A stretch of 64,000 nucleotides of DNA from Kordiimonas laminariae. Its GTDB lineage: Bacteria > Pseudomonadota > Alphaproteobacteria > Sphingomonadales > Kordiimonadaceae. This document shows, piece after piece, positions 52,901 through 60,135 of the stretch (position 1 is its first letter; the number at the start of each line of letters is the position of its first letter). The translations under genes were made by a program, and so were the position numbers. The notes beneath the pieces were generated by a model, which worked only from the letters and a program-made list of their open reading frames with translations, was not told the DNA's origin and made no database searches. Location of the stretch: the NCBI RefSeq assembly GCF_023008165.1, contig NZ_JAKQZA010000005.1, positions 62,001-126,000 on the forward strand, in the 5' to 3' direction.

Positions 52901-54417
52901 AGCGGGGTATCATCCCCCATTGAACCAATAGCTTCCTTGGCTGTCATCACCTGCGGCTGAAGGATCAGCTCAAGATCTTCATGGGTGAAGCCAGCAGCAA
53001 TTTGCCTGCGGCGCAGGTCTTCCCCCTCATAAGACGGGAATTCTTCACCCCGGTAGCCCGGCAGATCATCAATCCCCCGAAGATCATTTACCCAATCCTC
53101 AAACGGCTGTGATGCGGCAAGCTCATCCTTAACCTCACCGTCGTGGTAGAACTTACCTTCCTGAAGATCGAGCGCCACCATCTGTCCTGGGCCAAGGCGG
53201 CCTTTCTCTAACACATCATCTTCGTCCACAACAACCATACCGGTTTCTGAACCAACGATAAGGAAGCCATCCTTGGTAACCGTAAAGCGCATTGGGCGTA
53301 GGCCATTCCGGTCCACCGCCGCCATAATCCAGCGGCCATCTGTAGCTGCAAGCGCGGCCGGGCCATCCCACGGCTCCATCACACTGTTGGTGTAGGCATA
53401 CATATCCCGGTGGGCTTTCGGCATGCTTTCCTTGTTGGACCAGGCCTCAGGCACCAGCATAGTTTTTGCCATCGGTGCATTTCGGCCTGCGCGCACCATC
53501 ACTTCAAACACCGCATCAAGGGCGGCACTATCAGATGCCCCTTTTGGTACCACTGGCTTGATATCTTCAGAACTATCACCAAAAGCGATAGACGCCATCC
53601 TGATCTGGTGGCTTTTCATCCAGTTCACATTACCCCGGATGGTATTGATCTCACCATTATGAGCAAGCATACGGAACGGCTGCGCAAGCCACCACTGCGG
53701 GAAAGTGTTTGTTGAATAACGCTGGTGATAAATCGCGTAGCTGGAGGTATATTTCTCGTCCTGCAGATCAGGATAGAAAACAGATAACTGCTCCGCGAGA
53801 AACAAGCCTTTGTAAATCACATTCCGGCAGGAAAGCGAACACATGTAGAAATCACCTACCTGTGCAGCCACCACCGCACGTTCAATCCGGCGGCGGATGA
53901 TATAAAGCTCACGCTCAAAAGTTTCATCATCCACGCCTTTAGAATTAGCGATCATGATCTGCTCGATTTCAGGGCGGGTTGCCTCTGCTTTCTCACCGAT
54001 CACAGAAATATCCACTGGCACCTGACGCCAGCCGTAAATTGTATATCCGAACTTCAGGATTTCTGTTTCTACGATTGTGCGGCACGTTTCCTGCGCAGAA
54101 AGATCAACCCTCGGCAAGAAGGCCATGCCAACAGCCAAGCGACCAGCAGATGGCTCATGGCCTGTGGCACGCACATGCTCTTTGAAAAATTCCTGCGGGA
54201 TTTCAAGCATAATGCCTGCGCCGTCACCGGTTTTACCGTCAGCATCAACCGCACCCCGGTGCCAGATCGCACGAAGCGCTTCAATACCGCGCAATACAAC
54301 GTCGCGAGAAGCTTTTCCGTCCATCGCGGCAACAAGACCAACTCCACAGCTGCTGCGCTCATCCTCTGGGTTATAAAGCCCGATTGGGCCCGGAACATGT
54401 TCATTATAACTATTCAT
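49909..54417 (-). CDS. gltB: Glutamate synthase large subunit (NADPH-GOGAT)
   Basis: Makes two glutamates from glutamine and 2-oxoglutarate. The 1502-residue protein has the class II amidotransferase domain with nucleophile Cys24 ([13 protein letters not shown], preceded by a short propeptide), the central domain, the FMN/2-oxoglutarate domain ([47 protein letters not shown] with the 3Fe-4S cysteines) and the C-terminal beta-helix ([17 protein letters not shown]). It follows gltD by 14 bp, so the order gltD-gltB is the reverse of that in enterobacteria. Confidence 0.97.
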   Translation of the reverse strand: [1502 protein letters not shown]

Positions 54418-54431
54418 TGTCTGGCCCTCGA

Positions 54432-55859
54432 TTATGCTGCGTCTTGCTGTTTTGCAGTGAGATAGGATTTGATGTTTTCAGCGGCATCACAGCCATCACG
54501 GATCGCCCACACCACAAGAGATGCACCGCGCACAATATCGCCAGCCGCGAACACACCCGGCAGGTTGGTCATCATGGATGCATGATCAACGGTTACCGTA
54601 CCCCAGCGGGTTACCCGCAACTCTGGCGATCCAAAGAGCGCTGGCAGATCTTCAGGCTCAAACCCAAGGGCGAGGATCGCAAGATCACAATCAATATTGA
54701 AAGTGCTATCCGGCACAGGCTCAGGTGCTTGTCTGCCTGTGGCATCCGGCGCGCCGAGACGCATACGGTATGCCCGCACAGCTTCAACATTTTCACCGCC
54801 AAGGAAAGCTTCAGGGCCGCAAAGCCACTCAAATTCCACACCTTCTTCCTCGGCGTTTTGCACTTCGCGTACACTGCCCGGCATATTTGCGCGGTCACGG
54901 CGGTAAAGGCATTTTACTGATTTCGCCCCCTGGCGAACAGCAGTACGCACACAGTCCATCGCCGTATCTCCACCGCCGATAACCACAACATTTTTGCCTT
55001 CAGCGTTTAAGGCACCGCTTTCATATTCTGGTACACTGTCACCAAAACCAACTTTGTTGGAGGCTGTAAGATAATCAAGCGCTTCCCGAATATTACCAAG
55101 GCCGACACCTGGAGCTTTCAGGCCGCGCGCGCGGTAGACACCGGTGGCGATCAAAAGCGCATCATGTTTCTCGCGAAGTTCAGAAAGCGTTGCTTCCCGG
55201 CCAATTTCATAATCGAGATGAAAGGTGATGCCTGATTGCTCTAACCGCCCTGTTCTGCGGCCAACCACATCTTTTTCAAGCTTGAAACCCGGGATACCGT
55301 ATACCAGCAACCCGCCTGCACGGTCATGCCTGTCATAGATATGTACCTGAAAGCCATCTTTTCTGAGCTCTTCAGCGGCAGCGAGGCCAGCGGGACCAGC
55401 ACCAATAATGCCGATGCTTTCTTTGCGTTCAGCCGCTGGTGTAATAGGCTTGATCCAACCATTTTCCCACGCGGTATCTGCAATATATTTCTCAACACTG
55501 CCGATGGTAACGCTATCAAAATCCTTCTCAATAACGCAGTTACCTTCACAGAGGCGGTCCTGCGGGCAGATACGGCCGCAAATTTCAGGCATATTGTTTG
55601 TGCTGGATGCCATTTCGTATGCATCCTCAAGGCGGCCTTCTGCTGTCAGGCGCAACCAATCAGGAATGTTATTCCCTAGCGGACAATGGATATGGCAGAA
55701 AGGCACGCCACACTGGGAACAACGGCTCGCCTGTTCTTTCGCGCCTTCCGTATCAAACTCATCATAAATTTCATCAAAATCAGCTTTACGATCACCTGCC
55801 GTACGCTTGGTTGGCATTTGCTGGTTAATCGAAACAAATTTTAAAAGGTCGTCGGCCAT
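54432..55859 (-). CDS. gltD: Glutamate synthase small subunit
   Basis: The 475-residue beta subunit that passes NADPH electrons to GltB. The N-terminal Fe-S part carries CSQCGVPFCHIHCPLGNNIPDWL and CGRICPQDRLCEGNC; then come the FAD loop GIIGAGPAGLAAAEELR, the NADPH loop VVVIGGGDTAMDCVRTAVRQGAKSV and the closing GVFAAGDIVRGASLVVWAI. The ATG at 55859 is taken since AAGGG is 6-7 bp upstream; an ATG also exists at 55865. First gene of the operon. Confidence 0.96.
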   Translation of the reverse strand: MADDLLKFVSINQQMPTKRTAGDRKADFDEIYDEFDTEGAKEQASRCSQCGVPFCHIHCPLGNNIPDWLRLTAEGRLEDAYEMASSTNNMPEICGRICPQDRLCEGNCVIEKDFDSVTIGSVEKYIADTAWENGWIKPITPAAERKESIGIIGAGPAGLAAAEELRKDGFQVHIYDRHDRAGGLLVYGIPGFKLEKDVVGRRTGRLEQSGITFHLDYEIGREATLSELREKHDALLIATGVYRARGLKAPGVGLGNIREALDYLTASNKVGFGDSVPEYESGALNAEGKNVVVIGGGDTAMDCVRTAVRQGAKSVKCLYRRDRANMPGSVREVQNAEEEGVEFEWLCGPEAFLGGENVEAVRAYRMRLGAPDATGRQAPEPVPDSTFNIDCDLAILALGFEPEDLPALFGSPELRVTRWGTVTVDHASMMTNLPGVFAAGDIVRGASLVVWAIRDGCDAAENIKSYLTAKQQDAA

Positions 55860-56197
55860 GATCATCCCTTTTCCTGACAGTCACGAAAGGGCGCTCGGCC
55901 ATAAGATGGAACATCTTTCAAGGTCGGCTGAAATGGCGCCACAGTTTCGTGAAATAATCGTGCTTACGAATCTATTTGTACGCACTATATGTTCAATTCT
56001 TGGAAATATCACTAAAAAAATTGCATTTAGGTCAATGTGACTGACCAATTAAAACCTACATCATTGGTTTCCAACAGCTTGTTAAGGAAAAATTAGGTAT
56101 TTTTAGTACCGATTTGATACTAAATTGTTCCTCGCGCGAAAAATCAAGGCCTGATATATGTGGTTTTATTCTTTTAATCCTTACTCAGGAGCCTAGC
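55860..56197. other. 338-bp divergent spacer between gltD and uppP
   Basis: No protein-coding frame is convincing. It contains an inverted repeat TTTAGTA-N9-TACTAAA at 56102-56124, partly overlapping a GGTA-TTTTTAG-TACC repeat, about 75-95 bp before uppP. It presumably carries the promoters of both genes; no strong hexamer pair is evident. Confidence 0.5.
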
Positions 56198-57031
56198 GTG
56201 ACCGCCCTTCAGCTCTTTATTCTTGCCCTCGTACAAGGCATCACAGAATTCCTGCCGATCAGCTCCTCTGGGCATTTGATTTTAATCCCCGCCCTCACAG
56301 GCTGGGCTGATCAGGGTGCAATGATGGATGTGGCTGTGCATGTAGGCACGCTCACCGCTGTGCTTCTCTATTTCAGGCAGGATACAAAGGGCCTTACGCT
56401 TGCGGGGCTTGGCAGTATCGGGATCGCCCCCGCCCGCCGTGCTGTTGAAGGCACACTTTACATGAAGTTATTCTGGGGGCTGATTATCGGCACCATTCCA
56501 ATGGTGATTGTCGGCGGCCTGATGGTAGCCACAGGCGTGAATGATATACTACGCACCGCAGAGGTGATCGCCTTCACTTCTATTTTCTTCGGTATCCTTC
56601 TTTATATCGCAGACAAAAAGGGAGCGACTGAGAAAACCATGGAGCGTATGGCCATTAAGCCCGCGCTGATGATTGGTGTTGCACAGGTTTTTGCGCTTAT
56701 CCCCGGCACCAGCCGCGCTGGTGTTACCATGACAATGGCCCGCTATCTGGGCTTCACTCGGCAGGAAGCAGCTCGCTTTTCCATGCTGCTTTCCATTCCT
56801 GCGATTATCGCCTCAGGTGCCGCCACTGCCCTTGATGCGTTTGAAGAAACAAGCAGCCAGCAGTGGGTGGATGCAGGGATTGCCGCAGGTCTCGCATGCC
56901 TCACGGCCCTAGCTGCTATCCATTTCCTGATGAAATGGTTAGAGCGTGCCAACATGACCATCTTTGTGGTCTACCGCGTTCTCTTAGGCATTATCCTTTT
57001 TGGCCTTATTGGTACGGGATATATCAACTGA
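56198..57031 (+). CDS. uppP: Undecaprenyl-diphosphatase UppP (BacA)
   Basis: Integral membrane phosphatase recycling undecaprenyl diphosphate for cell-wall synthesis; its activity also confers bacitracin tolerance. The GTG at 56198 has AGGAG 6 bp upstream and starts directly with the family N-terminus (ALQLFILALVQGITEFLPISSSGHL). The second catalytic motif is PGTSRAGVTMTMAR. About 277 residues with roughly eight membrane helices, as expected. Confidence 0.96.
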   Translation: MTALQLFILALVQGITEFLPISSSGHLILIPALTGWADQGAMMDVAVHVGTLTAVLLYFRQDTKGLTLAGLGSIGIAPARRAVEGTLYMKLFWGLIIGTIPMVIVGGLMVATGVNDILRTAEVIAFTSIFFGILLYIADKKGATEKTMERMAIKPALMIGVAQVFALIPGTSRAGVTMTMARYLGFTRQEAARFSMLLSIPAIIASGAATALDAFEETSSQQWVDAGIAAGLACLTALAAIHFLMKWLERANMTIFVVYRVLLGIILFGLIGTGYIN

Positions 57032-57262
57032 TCCCTGCCTCGCATAGAGAGTAATCTGAGGCTATCCGTCCTAATTTAAAACTCTATAACCACCTCATGA
57101 AATGGCGTGGTATAGCCCGTGTTATATGCAAGCTTCCTGATTCTCAATCATTACAAGCCTTGCTATTTTGCATGATCTGTGTTCTACGCTGCCGAAATGC
57201 TGTGTGTAGAAGATTTACATCAGCGGCATAAAATTCTCGACACTGGTCTTAAGATTACTGCC

Positions 57263-57290
57263 TTGAATAGCCAATTTTGGCACATAATAT
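57263..57290 (+). promoter_or_regulatory. Probable promoter of the DEAD-box/cold-shock pair
   Basis: TTGAAT (57263-57268), 16-bp spacer, TAATAT (57285-57290). A start near 57297 gives a leader of about 90 nt that includes the hairpin at 57335-57355. Confidence 0.5.
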
Positions 57291-57334
57291 ACTGGCAGTT
57301 GATCTACACTAGCTCCCAAAAATAAGCGCCTGAA

Positions 57335-57355
57335 ATGCTATCATGTTGATAGCAT
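57335..57355 (+). promoter_or_regulatory. Perfect hairpin in the leader of the second DEAD-box gene
   Basis: ATGCTATCA-TGT-TGATAGCAT, a 9-bp perfect inverted repeat with a 3-nt loop, ending 31 bp before the TTG start. It may be an operator or, as RNA, a temperature-sensitive structure near the ribosome site (GAAGAG). Confidence 0.5.
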
Positions 57356-57386
57356 AGAATGATTGCAGGCCGATTGAAGAGACTAT

Positions 57387-58730
57387 TTGACCAATTTCCA
57401 AGATCTCGGCTTAGCCGACCCTATCCTGAAAGCCGTTAATACAGCAGGATATAGAACACCAACACCAATCCAACGTGATGTTATTCCTGCTATAAATGCT
57501 GGCAAGGATGTGATTGGCATTGCCCAAACGGGAACCGGGAAAACTGCGTCCTTTGTTTTGCCTATTCTTAATAAGATAGCGGGTACCAGGAAAAAAATCT
57601 GGCCAAAAACATGCGGCGCACTCATTCTCACGCCAACGCGAGAACTGGCACAACAAATTGCCGAAGGTATCAAAACTTATAGCACGTTCATGAAAGTCAG
57701 CGCTCCGGTTATTGTTGGTGGTGTCAGCTCTAAACCCCAGATAAAGGCCTGCGCGCGTGGTGTTGATATTATTGTCGCCACCCCTGGTAGATTGCTTGAC
57801 CTTATAGAAGCGGATGCTATTCGTCTTGATCAAACATTTCAGGTGATCGCAGATGAAGCAGACCAAATGATGGATATGGGTTTTCTGCCCGCCATCCGTA
57901 AAATCATGCAGGCGCTCCCGAAAAAACGCCAGACAGTTCTCTTGTCCGCAACCATGCCACCTAAAATTCGCAGCTTGGCAAAAGATTTTATGTATAAGCC
58001 AACTGAAATCTCCGTTGCCCCAGCTTCAAAACCAATTGACCGTATTACTCAAACAGTAAAACGTGTTGAAAAAGCTGCAAAGAAAGCCGCGCTTCTGGAA
58101 ATCCTCTCAGATAAAGATGTCTCGAAAACAGTTGTCTTTACCCGAACGAAACACGGAGCGAACAAACTGGCTGTTTACCTTGATAAAGCGGGATACCCCG
58201 CCCTTGCTATACATGGTAACAAAAGCCAGTCTCAGCGGGAAAAAAGTTTGGCAAGCTTCAGAGCTGGAAAAACCAAAATTCTCGTCGCCACTGATATTGC
58301 TGCCCGCGGTATTGATATTGATGATGTATCACACGTTGTTAATTTTGAGCTTCCAAATGTTGCAGAATCGTATGTTCACCGTATTGGCCGAACAGCCCGT
58401 GCCGGCAGAAACGGCATTGCCATATCCTTCTGTGACCCTTCGGAAATGGAATATCTTCGCGATATTGAAAAGCTAACGGGCCAAAGCCTATTGCCCGGCT
58501 CACCGCGTGAAACCCAAAAACGCCGGAAGCCGCGACCATCAGGGAATTCAGGGAAAAAGAAAAATTCGGCGGCCTTACGAAAGGCGCGCGCTAACCAAAA
58601 AGGTAAACAGCCCTCTAAACACAAGGCACGCAAAAACCAACAAAAAACGCGAAAACCGGAGGGCGGTATGCCCAACGACGGACTGATGCGCACGCTTGGT
58701 AAGAGCAAACCTCAATCGGCTGCTGCTTAG
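57387..58730 (+). CDS. DEAD-box ATP-dependent RNA helicase, RhlE-like
   Basis: A 447-residue helicase starting at TTG (GAAGAG upstream). Motifs: Q motif (GYRTPTPIQRDVIP), AQTGTGKT, PTRELAQQ, motif II DEADQMMDMGF, SAT, ARGIDI, HRIGRTARAG. The C-terminal 75 residues are Lys/Arg-rich and disordered (RKPRPSGNSGKKKN and on), suited to RNA binding. It lies 54 bp upstream of a cold-shock protein gene, which suggests a joint role in RNA unfolding at low temperature. Distinct from the helicase at 43237, with a different tail. Confidence 0.92.
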   Translation: MTNFQDLGLADPILKAVNTAGYRTPTPIQRDVIPAINAGKDVIGIAQTGTGKTASFVLPILNKIAGTRKKIWPKTCGALILTPTRELAQQIAEGIKTYSTFMKVSAPVIVGGVSSKPQIKACARGVDIIVATPGRLLDLIEADAIRLDQTFQVIADEADQMMDMGFLPAIRKIMQALPKKRQTVLLSATMPPKIRSLAKDFMYKPTEISVAPASKPIDRITQTVKRVEKAAKKAALLEILSDKDVSKTVVFTRTKHGANKLAVYLDKAGYPALAIHGNKSQSQREKSLASFRAGKTKILVATDIAARGIDIDDVSHVVNFELPNVAESYVHRIGRTARAGRNGIAISFCDPSEMEYLRDIEKLTGQSLLPGSPRETQKRRKPRPSGNSGKKKNSAALRKARANQKGKQPSKHKARKNQQKTRKPEGGMPNDGLMRTLGKSKPQSAAA

Positions 58731-58784
58731 TAATTAGTACCCACATTAGTTTTAAAATAGTTTGTAAAATAAAAGGAAATACAA

Positions 58785-58994
58785 ATGACTACAGGAACAG
58801 TTAAATGGTTCAACAGCACTAAAGGCTACGGTTTTATCGCACCTGACGATGGTTCTGCTGACGTGTTTGTTCACATCAGTGCTGTTGAACGTTCTGGCCT
58901 ACAAGGTCTGAACGAAGGTGATGCAATTGGATTTGAAATCCGCGTTGACGAAGCACGCGGCAAATCTTCTGCTGAAAACCTTCAGCTACAGTAA
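58785..58994 (+). CDS. Cold-shock domain protein (CspA family)
   Basis: A 69-residue nucleic-acid chaperone. RNP1 is KGYGFIAP and RNP2 is VFVHISAV, both intact, with the opening [14 protein letters not shown]. The AAGGAAAT ribosome site is followed by ATG. It probably shares a transcript with the helicase or has its own AT-rich promoter in the 54-bp gap; a strong terminator follows. Confidence 0.97.
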   Translation: MTTGTVKWFNSTKGYGFIAPDDGSADVFVHISAVERSGLQGLNEGDAIGFEIRVDEARGKSSAENLQLQ

Positions 58995-59002
58995 ATGCTA
59001 TT

Positions 59003-59030
59003 GGTGAGGCAGCAATGCCTCACCGCTTTT
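59003..59030 (+). terminator. Intrinsic terminator of the cold-shock gene
   Basis: Stem GGTGAGGCA / TGCCTCACC, perfect 9 bp with GCAA tetraloop, then GCTTTTAT. It lies 8 bp after the stop. Confidence 0.85.
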
Positions 59031-59061
59031 ATGATCTACCACTAACTACCCCCCCTGAGCC

Positions 59062-60087
59062 TTAAACTGAAACATCATATGCTTTAGCTTTACCAGCGGT
59101 ATTTTTGTCATAGACTGTATTGTACAATCCATCTTTCAGGGACTTTGCTCCACCAAGGGTTAAATATGCCGGCCGGTCTTCTTCTGGCAGCATATCGAGA
59201 AGGTCATCCACCTGCGCATTACGGAGATAGGATTTAATCTCCGCTACATCTTGCGTTGGCAAACTTTGTAACAGTCTTTCATAGGCCATCAGGCCGCGTT
59301 TTTCATAATATACCCGGTGAGGTCCTTGATACCAGCAATCAAACGCGCGGCGGGCGGCTTCGGGTTCTGGCATACTGTCTATATCGGCAGCGTAGGCACG
59401 CGCTAGCTTGCCCCAATCAAGGGACGAGAGTGCCCCCAGCCATGCCGCATCATAACCTGCTTCCTTAAGGCGCCATGAAGCTCGAATTGCTTCCACTTCT
59501 GCCATTGCTTCAAGGAAACAGGTAACGCGCACTCTGCTTTCAGCATCCAGCATGATAGGAATTTTACCCTCCACCTGCATAGAATTCAGATAAAGACTGC
59601 GTTGATCCTGCCAGAAATGCATCAGTTCATGGAGGAAGTAGTGAGCCTGCTGCACACCGCCATAACGGGCGCTGAAAGTAAACCGTGCCTTCAGTTTCCC
59701 CGCAGCCTTGAGCGTATTTAAAGCTTCTGTAGGGTCACCTTCTTTTTTGAGTTTGATGGTATGAGGAATATAGGCACCGCTACGGCCGTAAAAACGGTGT
59801 TTGATATCATAACCGCTAGCTTCCAGCTCATCCACAATACGGCTGAAAAAAGCATCTTTCCGCACGAGACCAAACAACCACTTGGTTTTCTCAGTACCCG
59901 GCATCAGCACATACTGCATATAATGCTTCAGGCGTGATTTACCGTGAACGCTATAAGATAAGTTTTCTGCGCGTAGCATATCGCCGCCCATCACCTGCAT
60001 TATTTCATCATGGGGAAAACCGTATGGTTTTAACCCGTTAATGTAAATGCCCAATGCTGGAAACCGGAAGGTTAAGGCGGCACCCAT
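59062..60087 (-). CDS. Putative zinc metallopeptidase, DUF6782-like (HELMH motif)
   Basis: A 341-residue protein of unknown function. The ATG at 60087 with AGGCGG upstream is the likeliest start; TTG at 60129 and ATG at 60117 lack ribosome sites. The central motif HELMHFWQDQ fits an HExxH zinc site, and a following conserved acidic stretch (FLEAMAEVEAIRASWRL) could give the third ligand, as in DUF6782-type putative peptidases. No signal peptide, so cytoplasmic. It starts 48 bp after the stop of the PEP-carboxylase-like gene on the same strand, so cotranscription is likely. Confidence 0.62.
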   Translation of the reverse strand: MGAALTFRFPALGIYINGLKPYGFPHDEIMQVMGGDMLRAENLSYSVHGKSRLKHYMQYVLMPGTEKTKWLFGLVRKDAFFSRIVDELEASGYDIKHRFYGRSGAYIPHTIKLKKEGDPTEALNTLKAAGKLKARFTFSARYGGVQQAHYFLHELMHFWQDQRSLYLNSMQVEGKIPIMLDAESRVRVTCFLEAMAEVEAIRASWRLKEAGYDAAWLGALSSLDWGKLARAYAADIDSMPEPEAARRAFDCWYQGPHRVYYEKRGLMAYERLLQSLPTQDVAEIKSYLRNAQVDDLLDMLPEEDRPAYLTLGGAKSLKDGLYNTVYDKNTAGKAKAYDVSV

Positions 60088-60135
60088 ATAATACCGCCTA
60101 AATATTTGATGTTTCATGTGAAACGCCAAGGTGTT

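Larger units (their letters stand above)
57032..57386 (+). other. 355-bp spacer between uppP and the second DEAD-box gene
   Basis: No coding frame or RNA gene is seen. It contains a good promoter (57263-57290) and a perfect hairpin (57335-57355) close to the helicase start, both annotated separately. No terminator for uppP is apparent. Confidence 0.6.
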
